The translations under genes were made by a program, and so were the position numbers. A stretch of DNA of 64,000 bases from Echiichthys vipera. Lineage: Eukaryota > Chordata > Actinopteri > Perciformes > Trachinidae. Below, one piece after another: positions 11,101 to 20,300 of this stretch (positions are counted from its first letter, which is position 1; each line of letters starts with the position of its first letter). The stretch lies in assembly GCA_963691815.1 (NCBI GenBank), contig OY829655.1, positions 14,679,265 through 14,743,264 of the forward strand. The letters are read 5' to 3'. The notes under the pieces were generated by a model that worked only from the letters and a program-made list of their open reading frames with translations, did no database searches and had not been told where the DNA came from.

Positions 11101-13616
11101 TCTCTTTTTTCAAAAACAGTAAGAGAAGACTGTCTGTCAAGTAAATGTCACCTAAAATAATATTCCAGCACTCTGCAACAAACCTCTTATAGCTGATCGT
11201 AGCTGAAGTAGAATGACATTACAGTCATTGGGAGATGGAAGTATGGGCAAATGGCGTGGAGGAAAATGACTAATGATGTGAATGAATTAATAGTTAACTA
11301 TGGTAGCTGTTTGTACAGTGTGAGAATAGAGATCAGAGACACTGCAGTACATATTAAGTACTTTATTACTGAAATGAAAGGTGGATCCCAACCATTTGTC
11401 CATTAATTCCTCTCATTTATCTCAATTTTGCATTACCTCTGCCTCTTATTTTTCTGCCAATGAAATCTGCTGGGATTTCTGTTTGAAACTGGCAGCAGAA
11501 GTAAGGCTGAGATAAATGTGTGCACATGTGTGTGTGTCGCTACCAAAGACCCTAAAAAACATCAAAGTGGCTTCAGTACAGTTGATTTTAGCATTTTATT
11601 TTGCCATAGTTTAGCAGAAAAGGAAGAGATTACACATTGGCAAGATATCTGCACTATTATTACTGTAAATAAAGCTGGCGGTGAGGTGTGAGCAGGGGGC
11701 AGAAAACTTAGAGGGCAGTCACCTGCCAAAATAATAGGACTAATGGTTAAGGATTAGCTATTGTACATTTCAACCAAAGCATAAAATCCCAGAGGAACTG
11801 AAGGTCAGATTGTAATGAAAGGAAATACCTGTGGTGTATTAACTCAGTTGTGTGTGTGTGTGTGTGTGTGTGTCACACTATAGGTCACAAATGTAAGCAG
11901 AATGCTAGGCATCATAAAAGAGTTATGGGTCTGTCACCTATAAGGATGGCAGGCTCTGCTCAGAGTCAACACAGGAGAGCCAATCAGAGGAAGAGGAAGA
12001 GGAAGAGAAGACACATCCACAGGCTGATAGAAGGTGTGTGTATGCAAGTGTATGTTCACCATGGAAACCAGTTTGGGATTTAATGGCTATAGTGAAGACT
12101 CTTGAGCGGGATTGGTAAACACAGACAATTTGAAATAATACTTTTATGGATATTAAGTGTCTTGCATATGATGCCGTGTATGTTAGCTAAACACTAGTTT
12201 GATGTGTGTGTATGTGTGTGTGTGTTTGTGTGTGTGTTATATACAGATAAAGAAGAGGTCTTGTACCAGCTCTGTGACAGTTCAGATGAAGTGCCGGAGG
12301 AGAGCGATACGCAGGTTTCACGCAAGCAGGTCTCACAGGTAATACACACACACACACGTTCGAACATGTACACCCGTGAGAGCCCTCATTGGCCTTATAC
12401 GTTAAATACCCAAACCCTGACCCTTACCCTAAACCTGATTTAGGGTCAAGGTTGGAATTAAACTGGTAAAAACACACTCTTACAGCATAAATTCAAAAGT
12501 ATCACTTAACGTGTCAACAGAAAACTTGTATCGCGGCAACCTGGTGATGAAAAAGGGCTTTGAATGTGTGAGCACTTCGTAATCATTGGTGTGAACTGTC
12601 ACACCATGTTTCCTTTCAGGGCTCTGTTCGCAAACGCCAGGGAGAGAGTGTGTACAACATCAACAACATCGTCATCCCTATGTCTCTGGCTAAAGTGGAA
12701 AAGCTTCAATACAAAGATATCCTGACACCCAGGTATGGAACGAAACAAAAAGAATTCTAAAGGTCCCGGTCTTCTATTATAGACTAACATCACATGAAAT
12801 TTGCTGTAGGTTTTCATTGTCGTCCAAAAATGAAACATAATGTGCTGATCATCCTCATGTATGTAGTTTACTTTGTTTTTTTGTGTGTTTTTATTCTGTC
12901 TCGAAATTAATCTTCACTAAACCTGAGGATCGTAAAGTGACAAAGCAGTGCTTCGAGTGGCCTAAGATATTAATAACCAGACCTGTTTTTTTCAATGGTG
13001 ATTCTGAATGAAAATCTGCAAAATTTAGAGAAAAATATTCTCGGCTGGGGAGGAGATGAGTTAACATTCTGAGTTTTTTTTTTTTTTTTTTTTTTTTTTT
13101 GAGATGTCTTACAAAAACATAGTGCGCAATAGTCCACCTTCTCTTCCCCGCTCTCAAACACTCAGACCATCTGTTCTTTAACCTCTGACAATTGTGCTGC
13201 TATAATGCATAAAGTTGGTGGTTTGAGTGTCGGGTCGGATTAGCTTACACACACTAGATGCTGTTTTTTTTGGTAGAATCAAAATCCATAGTGTTGCCAA
13301 ATTCCTTCCATCTATACCGTCTATACCATACATCCCTAGTGTGAAGCTGGCGTAACAGCGGACCTCTATTCGGCACTATTGTGCAATATGTGTGAAAGGA
13401 GCTTTTTGAAATAGAAAAGATGCTGTGCACACTGTTTCCTATCATTGTTTGTCACCTCCAAAAGTCTCTCTCTTTTTCGCAGTTGGCGGGCGGTTGATAC
13501 TTCAGCTCTGATGAGCAGTGAGGCAGAGGACAATGAGGAGGGGCAGGTAGCGTCTAATCCCTTTGGACATGAGCTGTTTATTGTGGTTTGTGAAGGAAAT
13601 ATCATCTTTATTCCTC

Positions 13617-13663
<47 letters not shown>

Positions 13664-14594
13664 CAGGTAGAGGATCTCACGAACAAAGTTTTTACCCAGA
13701 GACACCTGGACTTAGAGCAAAGAGAGAAATTGCGATGGGTATCATGGGGGAATAGAAAATGCTGCAAGCAACCTAAAAGGTGGAGATAAACATTAACACA
13801 CAAACGAAAATACACACACAGGGTCAGAAAGGCATTTGAATACTGTTGCATCAGGTGACACTAAGATGCAAGGTGAACTACATGCGCCAGGTGGGTTGAG
13901 GAGAATGAATTGGCTTTCTCAAACATCAAAAATGTCAGGCAGTGTTTGTCACATTTCATCCTTTCAGCAGAGGATGATAACAGAGACATGCATTTGGCTA
14001 TTAACTAAATCCTTTACTCACTATCTGGGCTGACTGTGCAGTTGGAACTCTTACAGACTTGGTTTGTTTATCTCTGTACTTATAGCCTATATAGTGTGAA
14101 AGGGGAGTGTTGAGTCATTTCCTCTTAAGTTTCATGGGGTATGATTGTTTTCTTTTCACTCCAGATCTGGCAGCAGGTTGTCAGGCAGTGGGGGCGGGAT
14201 TTGCACATCAGGAGATGAGAGCTCTGTGGACTTGAGTTGTGCTCAGCTGGATACTGATGAACAGCAAAGCTTAGAGGAGTGGCTGGTAAGATCAAAAGCA
14301 CCACAGCTGACACCTCAAATCCCCCAAACAAACTTTGAATATCAATGAGTGTATGATGATTCAGGTGCCATAGGAGGGAGCTCAAGCTGAGTCATACACA
14401 GCAATTTTCTTTTGGCTGTTAGATTATAATGCTATGTCTCCAACATAGGGGCCACATGTCAAATGGTTAATCATTGTATCATTCCAAGCCTTAAGTGTTG
14501 CTGCAGAGATATTCTCTGTACAATTCCATTGAAAGATACACAAAAGCATAGAGTGGCAAAAATGGGTTGCAGACTAATCAATTCTCTTTTCCAG

Positions 14595-14638
<44 letters not shown>

Positions 14639-15681
14639 TGTATGTCTGTCTTAAAAAGCCTAGATGCATCCTTGAGAGCCTACACTGATACTCGTCTACT
14701 CTGCTCCAGTTGATGATACTGTGATTGCAGTGCTCTGTCGCACTTTGCTTTGATTGGAAAAGGAATGAGTTGCTATGAAACCAGACTGTCCAAATCAACC
14801 ATCCTCACACCACACAATATCCCCTACTTCACTGCTTTGCACTTCTTATACACTCTAGCATCCGTAAAAATACTGATGAAAGAATGTTTGATTTAATGAA
14901 GGGACTGACATTTGAGCAGCAATTATTGGGGTTTGGGACATTATTTCACAATTTAAAAGGTCCCATGTTATGCTCATTTTCCGCTCTTTGTGGCCACATT
15001 GTCTATGTTTGTGTGTGTGACACTGCCTTTTGCGCTGTGCTTCAGTATCTGACACTGATGGGGAGGGGTGTGACAAATAGTTTGTTGCAGTTATTGGCTT
15101 GAGGGTTAAACCCCCACGTGGGCCAAGCCTACACCCAGGAACGTCCCTGTCCATCTCTAAACAACAAGCAAACAGAGAATACAGGCAAAGGGCACCACCA
15201 CACTCTTCTATTGGGTCATAAGTGATGATTGAGAGGGATTACTTTTGTATTAGTTATACATTGTTTTCAGGATAAAATTTTAAGTATATAAAAGGCTCAG
15301 TACAACATTCATTTATCGAAACATGTGTTCATTCTTATCTTTGTGTGCATAGAAAGTGATACACATACCAAACTCTGACACGTGCTGTCATATCAAGTAT
15401 ATTAAATTTTCAGATGTATGTAATCTCAATTCTATTAAATACTCTCTGTTCTCTGTCAGCCTCATACACCCTGGGAGCCACGAGTGTTTCCTTTGGGCGA
15501 AGACGAGGAAGACGCCCTGCGCTCTGATGACCTAGAAAAAGTCCCATCAGGGTGGTCAGAGTGTAGCTCTGCCTCCTCCACATCAGAGAACTGCAACTCC
15601 CATCTCTCTGCAGCTCAGTCCTCTGATGCTGCACTGCCGTCTGGTGGACAAAGTCAGAGCAGCACACCCAGTGGCAGCTAA
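1877..15681 (+). CDS. kansl1l: KANSL1-family NSL complex subunit, probably kansl1l (13 exons, 5' end missing)
   Basis: Thirteen exons (1877-2027, 3249-3374, 5777-5880, 6603-6774, 9187-9352, 9434-9565, 11884-12033, 12247-12338, 12620-12732, 13483-13546, 13667-13779, 14165-14285, 15460-15681) have AG/GT borders and consistent phases. Together they give 574 residues with no internal stop, ending in TAA. Family knowledge: KANSL1 proteins are nuclear scaffolds of the NSL complex and bring KAT8/MOF and WDR5 together for histone H4 acetylation. Visible in order: coiled-coil segment (residues about 8-50), SPTRLLHNIERQSAQL block (about 81-96), ARTRP WIN-like motif (about 160-164), Ser/Cys-rich stretch, basic stretch RKRKRKRR, PEHE region with NINNIVIPMSL and VEKLQYKDILTPSW (about 365-460), and a C-terminal WEPRVFPL block. 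The spacing and the phrases PMSL and VFTQRH resemble KANSL1L more than KANSL1. The N-terminal exons lie upstream. Family call is near certain; the paralog call is about 75%. Confidence 0.93.
2300..2720 (+). pseudogene. L1-like LINE ORF2 C-terminus, degraded
   Basis: An open frame ends with TPLEQQTQIPSTACWRACGA and NEANHFDVFWDCPALV, the Cys/His motif (CWRxCGxxxAxHFxxFWxCP) typical of the C-terminal end of L1/Tx1-type reverse transcriptases. A neighbouring frame over 2470-2590 reads FEEEWDSLCGLQYNKYMARN, a second LINE-like piece, so at least one frameshift separates them. It is a fossil inside a kansl1l intron. Confidence 0.75.
3179..3218. repeat. GT/GC-GTGTGC microsatellite before exon b
   Basis: (GT)n passing into (GTGTGC)n, ending 30 bases before the acceptor of exon b. 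Confidence 0.95.
3249..3374 (+). CDS. kansl1l: kansl1l exon b: SPTRLLHNIERQ block
   Basis: 126 bp, 42 codons, phase 0 to 0. It encodes PMTDRQIRQNLL and later CSPTRLLHNIERQ, matching the SPTLLLRNIEKQ block of KANSL1/KANSL1L. The acceptor TCCCAG at 3248 was chosen because the AG eight bases upstream (3240) would put a TGA in frame five codons in. The donor is CAG/GTAGGA. Confidence 0.93.
3375..4957. other. kansl1l intron, no recognised element
   Basis: AT-rich intronic sequence with A/T runs near 4090-4150. No exon, RNA gene or clear transposon seen. Confidence 0.5.
4958..5476 (+). mobile_element. MITE with pogo-like TIR
   Basis: It starts after a TA with CCGTATTTTCCGGACTAT, which differs at one position from the terminus of the pogo-like element at 56913. 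Subterminal motifs follow (GTCGCACTGGACTATAAGGC near 5042, and AAGTCACACCTGAGTATAAG near 5415). The right end is worn (TAGTCGGATAT), so the end coordinate is approximate. Confidence 0.7.
5777..5880 (+). CDS. kansl1l: kansl1l exon c: SAQLSQIVNSL block
   Basis: 104 bp, phase 0 in and 2 out. It starts directly after CTGCAG with SAQLSQIVNSLMPPLSLSPL, the family block that continues IEKQ from the previous exon. The donor is AAG/GTAGAG. A long CA tract begins 13 bases after the exon. Confidence 0.94.
5893..5972. repeat. (CA)n microsatellite right after exon c
   Basis: An uninterrupted CA tract of about 40 units that begins 13 bases downstream of the exon c end. Confidence 0.97.
6603..6774 (+). CDS. 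kansl1l: kansl1l exon d: ARTRP (WDR5-type WIN) motif
   Basis: 172 bp, phase 2 in and 0 out. A Lys/Arg-rich stretch (SSKRKKLGTRR) is followed by CARTRPLVTYHKPKLF. In the family this segment carries the Ala-Arg-Thr peptide used to dock WDR5, and the ART codons are at 6700-6708. The exon ends SNPQ before CAG/GTAGAT. Confidence 0.93.
6775..9186. other. kansl1l intron with probable worn repeat
   Basis: No exon seen. AGCTGCTCTAATCAATATG near 7661 and GCAGCTCTAATACAGTATAT near 8654 are similar direct copies at the borders of an about 1-kb block that also contains a long GT tract. The block looks repeat-derived, but I cannot name it. Confidence 0.4.
8067..8161. repeat. compound (GT)n-(GCGTGT)n microsatellite
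   Basis: About 24 GT units followed by six or seven GCGTGT units and a short GT end. An 11-base duplication (AGCTATAGTGA) lies directly before it. Confidence 0.97.
9187..9352 (+). CDS. kansl1l: kansl1l exon e: Ser/Cys-rich segment
   Basis: 166 bp, phase 0 in and 1 out. It encodes a Ser run, then CSCCGSCDPVVLCSDPDCCS and later HPMLSLSV. The end matches the family block around SVLSLPSD. The eight Cys residues in about 25 positions could be a metal site, but no named domain fits. The donor is TTG/GTAGGA. Confidence 0.9.
9434..9565 (+). CDS. kansl1l: kansl1l exon f
   Basis: 132 bp, begins after TTTCAG and completes an Asp codon to read DTPFSSHLKRV. It ends with HYNRHSSTPLHNS across a phase-1 junction at ACA/GTAAGA. 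It belongs to the region that follows the LSLPSD block in the family. Confidence 0.9.
10082..10549 (+). mobile_element. MITE family A, copy 2
   Basis: It begins TAAAGTCCCATATTGTAAAA and ends CATAATACGGGACCTT, an imperfect inverted repeat. It shares the internal blocks of copy 1, including TTGTGATGTCACAACTATAC and CCAATCAGAGCAGACTGGGC, but lacks the 200-base insert of copy 1. Confidence 0.85.
11849..11873. repeat. (TG)n tract before exon g
   Basis: Twelve TG units ending 10 bases before the acceptor of exon g. Confidence 0.95.
11884..12033 (+). CDS. kansl1l: kansl1l exon g: basic stretch, likely nuclear localisation signal
   Basis: 150 bp, phase 1 in and 1 out. It encodes HKCKQNARHHKR and then NQRKRKRKRRHIHR, a dense basic run compatible with a nuclear localisation signal. 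The acceptor ACTATAG lies only 10 bases after a (TG)n tract. The donor is GAAG/GTGTGT, weaker than the others. Confidence 0.85.
12203..12238. repeat. TG-rich tract before exon h
   Basis: Imperfect TG repeat with TA and TTT interruptions, ending eight bases before the acceptor of exon h. Confidence 0.93.
12247..12338 (+). CDS. kansl1l: kansl1l exon h: acidic segment
   Basis: 92 bp, phase 1 in and 0 out, encoding KEEVLYQLCDSSDEVPEESD and then TQVSRKQVSQ. The acceptor TATACAG follows a TG-rich tract. The donor CAG/GTAATA runs at once into a short CA tract. Confidence 0.87.
12620..12732 (+). CDS. kansl1l: kansl1l exon i: start of PEHE region
   Basis: 113 bp, phase 0 in and 2 out. It encodes RKRQGESVYNINNIVIPMSL and AKVEKLQYKDILTP, the most conserved part of the family and the start of the KAT8/MOF-contacting PEHE region. 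This exon alone identifies the gene family. Confidence 0.97.
12733..13482. other. kansl1l intron with T-run
   Basis: Contains an uninterrupted run of about 27 T (13074-13100). Read on the minus strand this is a poly(A), perhaps the tail of an old retro-insertion, but no target duplication was found. Confidence 0.45.
13483..13546 (+). CDS. kansl1l: kansl1l exon j: PEHE region
   Basis: 64 bp, phase 2 in and 0 out. The junction restores TPSWRAVD, the family signature TPSWR, followed by an acidic stretch EAEDNEEGQ. The acceptor is TTTCGCAG and the donor CAG/GTAGCG. Confidence 0.94.
13620..13661. repeat. (GT)n tract abutting the exon k acceptor
   Basis: About 20 GT units directly followed by TTTCAG; the tract takes the place of the pyrimidine tract. 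Confidence 0.97.
13667..13779 (+). CDS. kansl1l: kansl1l exon k: PEHE C-terminal part
   Basis: 113 bp, phase 0 in and 2 out. VEDLTNKVFTQRHLDLEQRE and the following LRW match the EDLSDEVFSLRH...REQARW block of KANSL1L more closely than the equivalent in KANSL1. The acceptor is TTTCAG placed directly on a 40-base TG tract, which leaves almost no ordinary pyrimidine tract. Confidence 0.95.
14165..14285 (+). CDS. kansl1l: kansl1l exon l
   Basis: 121 bp, phase 2 in and 0 out. It encodes a Gly/Ser-rich start (SGSRLSGSGGG) and a more acidic end (LDTDEQQSLEEWL). The borders are CTCCAG and CTG/GTAAGA. Confidence 0.9.
14600..14644. repeat. (GT)n microsatellite
   Basis: About 20 GT units with one TTT interruption near the end. 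Confidence 0.96.
14955..15290. repeat. composite dispersed repeat
   Basis: The left part begins AAAAGGTCCCATGTTATGCT, a terminus related to the family A elements. The right part (about 15195-15290), read on the minus strand, contains CTAATACAAAAGTAATCCCT and CTCTCAATCATCACTTATG, which recur in nearly the same form on the plus strand near 25397-25438. Confidence 0.55.
15460..15681 (+). CDS. kansl1l: kansl1l last coding exon with stop
   Basis: 222 bp ending in TAA at 15679-15681. PHTPWEPRVFPLGEDEEDAL matches the C-terminal WERR-FPL block found near the end of KANSL1 and KANSL1L. It is followed by a Ser-rich tail ending STPSGS. The acceptor is CTGTCAG. Confidence 0.93.
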   Translation, partial: PHTPWEPRVFPLGEDEEDALRSDDLEKVPSGWSECSSASSTSENCNSHLSAAQSSDAALPSGGQSQSSTPSGS

Positions 15682-16716
15682 GAGAGCAGTGCCTTACTTT
15701 TACATAAGTTACATAAGTAAGTTGGAAAATACAGTGAATTCTGTTTTATAGTATGTTTATATGCATTCCTTGCTAAGATTTTGTTTATGTGCCTGAGCTT
15801 TTTGCTGATTTCTTTTAAACGGTATTTGTTCCCAACTATGTTAATTTGATCTTTCTTTTGGCAAGTCACATGTAAGATATTTATTAATAAGACAATTTAC
15901 GGTCATTAAGTCATGTTCAGTAGTCATTTTGTTTATTACTTGTGCAATAATTTATTTAGTCACTCATTTCATTATCTGCATTCATTTATTTTAAGTAACT
16001 CATTGCGCAAATTATTCATTTATTATTATTCAAGTTAATGGATTTCTCATTTCATTTTCCACATCTGCTAATTGATTGATTGATTGATGCAGTAGTCATA
16101 AACAAAGGCATCATTTTTAATTCATTATTCAGTTAGTTGATAGATTGGAAGGTTCATACGGCGCAGTTATCAGATGTTGAACGAACATTTAGAGTCAACA
16201 TATAGGAGTATTTTTTACTCAAATGGTTAAATTTGTCAATTAAATTAACTAATTGTTTTATTTTCTCTCCAGGTCTCCTCACGTCTGGAACCATGAGGAG
16301 AAAATGTGCCATGAGGACCTTAATTGGGATACTAAATACATTCCAGAACAGTGATTTGATGTTATTTGCTTAATAGTTTAAAAGTGTTTTGTGAGTGTAT
16401 TTTGTGAGTATTGTAGCATAGTATCACAAGTTTAAATTGACTACTGTAGTCTCTGCTACACCTTCAGGTTTTAATGTATACAGGTACTGTATATAAAAAA
16501 TGTACCAGCACAACCCCACTGTAGTCTCAGGTATGTATACTGTTGGTAGTTGTCACTTACTATTTATTTTCACAGTTGTCTTAAAGAGTCTGTGTAGAAA
16601 GACTTTACATATATTTATATAACTTTGACTTGATTAACATGTGATTTTTAATTTCATATTTTTTTCTGTCTGTGGACGCTGTATATATTTTGTATTAAAG
16701 TTATTAGTGAACATTA
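15682..16716 (+). other. kansl1l: kansl1l 3' UTR (predicted)
   Basis: AT-rich sequence directly after the stop, running to the poly(A) signal at 16694. It contains a short (ATTG)n run near 16075. An acceptor-like CTCTCCAG at 16264-16271 could be the 3' border of a UTR intron, but no matching donor is clear. The end point is an estimate, about 17 bases after the signal. Confidence 0.6.
16694..16699 (+). terminator. ATTAAA polyadenylation signal
   Basis: ATTAAA, the common variant of AATAAA, lies about 1 kb after the kansl1l stop and is followed by a TG-rich stretch (GGGTGGATGCCTGTTTCTG) that could act as a downstream element. Confidence 0.5.
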
Positions 16717-16891
16717 ACATAAGTAAACATTGGGTGGATGCCTGTTTCTGATGGCTGATTCAAATGGTAACAAGAACAGAGAAAAGAGTGTTAAGGCCAC
16801 ATTCAAACTAGATCAGGCACTCTAGATCAACATCACTAGTCCTCCGCGGTAAACATCCTTGCCAACTTTGGAAAAAAGTAATTAAAAAAAA

Positions 16892-16913
16892 AATATATAT
16901 ATATATATATATA
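16892..16913. repeat. (AT)n microsatellite
   Basis: Eleven AT units after an A-run. Confidence 0.95.
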
Positions 16914-17258
16914 AGGGTTAAAATGGCCCATTTAAATGACTCTGTGGTGAATCGTAGCAGCTCCCGACCTCATCTGAATGCAGCCTTAATGTTCCTCATT
17001 GGGAAAGCCTGTGGGAGATCAAATCCTTGTTACTGCTCTTGACTCCTGCTATTGTATTGAGGCCTCTGCATGAAGGGGTGGGAGCATTGGATAGCACCAA
17101 TCTTAGGCTACGTTCACACTGCAGATATCTGATTTTCTTTTGACAGTGTGAACAGCACAAGTCGCATTGAATCTGACATTTTAAATTTTTTTCTAATCTT
17201 TATTGAAACATATTCACCTCTCTTCTTCCAGTCCAACCCTTATATGTTAGCCTCTTAA

Positions 17259-17260
<2 letters not shown>

Positions 17261-17339
<79 letters not shown>
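17261..17339. repeat. (CA)n microsatellite
   Basis: An uninterrupted AC/CA tract of about 39 units. Confidence 0.97.
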
Positions 17340-17342
<3 letters not shown>

Positions 17343-20300
17343 TCCTATTACACTTCTGCGTTAACTAATGTACAAGCCTGACTCAGGTGGATGTTCCTGT
17401 TTTTGATAGAAAAGTAGAAGTGCTTTCATTAGTGGGGCATATGATCAATCACCATTGTTTTACCTAACTCTTTGATAGATGGCAACTTAAAAAAGCAGAA
17501 CTGTAAGAATGAAAAATAGGGTTATAATTATAGCATGCATGTATGAGCACAGGTCAAGTTAGAAAATCGAAATCCACAACAGTACTATGTTTTATTTAAT
17601 GTGCCTTTAGACATGCAGCAATTCTAAAAATAGACACATTAAGTGATGCATCTGATCAGTCAGAAGCTCTATGGCTTTTATTTCCCTCATATAACATGTC
17701 TGCAACTTCAGCCAAGAATACTTAACTGAGATGTCACAAGCTAGAACTGGAAGGACAAACGAATGTGAGGTCATTTTAGTGATTTGGATGATTAACATTT
17801 ATGAAGGTCACTGCTTTTTAGGGCCATGGTCCCAGTGAAACAGCCTGTACTTTGATCCCATATGCAAAACCCCCTCTTATAATAACCTTCACAGCTACCA
17901 GGAGGCCTAATGGGCAGATGGTGATCAAGGTCATCCCTCTAATCTTCATTAATGTGTGTCAGTTGCTTTATACCAGGGATGAGAGACGGGATGCCCAGAA
18001 TAAGAGACCCAATCACATGGAATACATTTATGGATGTTAATTATCTTCCTGTTTTCTTAGAAATCAGCAGATCCATTGAAAAAATGTCACATAAAATGTG
18101 CAGTATAGCTAAACTGCCGATGCATTATGTGAACAGGTGGATTCTTCCCTCTCCTTCCTATATACGTAGGACTCACTCAAAAAAGCTGCAAACCATCCTT
18201 TGCTCAGGTGTTGTGACCAAGAGGCATTCTCGCATCTCTCCATTATGGGGAGGGGAGCCAGTAGTCTCACCTGTCCTGTAAGAGGTCCACCTTAAATCTG
18301 TCTGATCCATAGCAGGCAGGCAAAGTGAGCCCCCTAAACTGGTGGTAAATTAGTAAATTAGCATCACTTTTAATTAGGAAACAACTATGAAGAGGCACTT
18401 TTAAATTTTTTTTTTTTTTTTTTACATTGAATGGATGTAATTACAGCAGTTACGCTCTGGAGGGTGCTCTTACATATCAGCGAGCTATGGACCACTCAAC
18501 GGTGGATGCAAGAAAATGCAATGCCACAACATAACTATAATACAACAAGCTACTGTTATATAAGTTTATACTGTAAAATACCATTACTGTTAGACACTGG
18601 GATCTTTAAATGTAAATGTATACTTCCCCATCTGCCCATGCACCAACATCTACATCAACATCCAACTCTACAATATAAATTTAAGACAATCGTGATCTCA
18701 ATCAAACTGTAATGATATACCTGGAATGTCCACAGTATAGGGACTACTTCTTTGTTGAAAACCGATCAGGGTGAGATGTGTCTTTTGGAAAAACAGCTAG
18801 CCTACTACAAGGGGTAACATCAGAGGTCATTGTAGAGCCTGTTGGGGCCCTTGGCCAAAATTCACAGGGGGCCCCTCAAACCACTACTGGCCTGGGGATC
18901 CAAGCAGTTTACCGCCGATCCAAGCAGTTAAGGTCTATGGTGTATTAAGCCCCACTGGCAGTAATGTTACGCACACACCATATTAAATTAACCTGCGTTT
19001 GTCTTCTGTTCGTAAAAGAAAGAAAAGGCTTCACTATTCAGTGACACTTGGCAATTAGCAATGGGTTAAAATGCAACATAAGTAGCAAAAACATAGGCTT
19101 AGTAGAAAACAGCATACCAATTACCTTGTTGTAAGCCTGCAAGAAAGCAACCAAAAAAATCCTCAGAGAAGGAGATAGATGGTTTAGCTAACATTGGTAT
19201 GCCAACGGCAACAGATCGACTCAAGATTTATGGTCAACAAAAATGACAATGTCGTATGTTGTACATATTAAAATACCATGGTTAACTTTCAATGACCAGC
19301 AAGAAGCCAAACAGGATCAGTCAGCACATTTTCATCATTTTGTTTCACTGATTTTGTGGAAAGTTGGAACAGGCTAACTTACAGATAACGTTAGCTAGCT
19401 GGCTCTGCTGCCTAGGTGAGCACATCAACTATCAACAATTTACATTACCATTGCATTCAGTCTTCTCCATTTTTATGTATGTATGTATGTAAGTAATGTA
19501 CACATTTTTTGTTTAAATGTCTGTCTCTAATCTCCAGACAACGGGCACAACACAACACCGTAATTACTAGAGCACGGTAGCAATGCAACTGCGCGACTAG
19601 TACAGTCATTACGGTAAATGCAGGCTGCGGAGCCTCTGTCCGACAGACCCGGAGTGCACCGAAAGACACTGCGCCGAACAGCCAGGTAAAACAATTTTCA
19701 CTTCTTTATTTCCAAAACAGCTTGATAATACAATTGAATATGAATGAATGACAATGCTTGGATAGCTATATTGTGATAGTGGCGGCCACAGGGACACTGA
19801 ATGACACTGAATGACCATTTCAGCGAGCATCGAAGCTGAAATGATGAGGTGCCCCCCTCTCCGTCTGTAGGAGATCTGGGTCTAGGTTCTGCAGAGTCTG
19901 TTCGGTCTCATCTGTGTTTTCAGTCAGGTTTAGATGAGCAATGCACACGGAATTAAGTCAGATAGGATTATTAAATCATAGCTGAGCAACAGATCTCGAA
20001 ACCAAATCTCTGTCATAGGTAAATCCTATTGAACGCCTTAGCTTGTTACTGATCCAATTACCCATTAAAATGCCTGTTTTGTTGTCAGGTTGAAACGTCT
20101 GTGTGTCTGCATTGTGCTACATAAAGGCTCTACCTATTGCGGTCACTGCGGGAACTTGCCTTGCTGCGGTGGCAGTGCACGGTTGTTTTACGCCTATAGC
20201 ACATTATAGAAAGCTATAACACGAGGTCAATGTGAAAAAAAAAACCCATTAAGAATATTTCCCTGTAGAATTGGGTTCGCGATCTATAATATGAGCAACA

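Larger units (their letters stand above)
9566..11883. other. kansl1l intron containing MITE copy 2
   Basis: Besides the MITE at 10082-10549, the intron shows no exon, RNA gene or other named element. A GT tract sits at its 3' end. Confidence 0.55.
14286..15459. other. last kansl1l intron
   Basis: Contains a GT tract (14600-14644) and a composite repeat (14955-15290). No exon seen in between. Confidence 0.5.

Noticed and set aside
12410..12450. Telomere-like CCTTACCCTAAACC and TTTAGGGT
   Set aside because: Only one or two imperfect units in each direction; not an interstitial telomere array.
19540..19690. CpG-richer patch ending in CAGCCAG/GTAAAA as a possible first exon
   Set aside because: No start codon in a supported frame, no downstream exon and no promoter element that I could defend.
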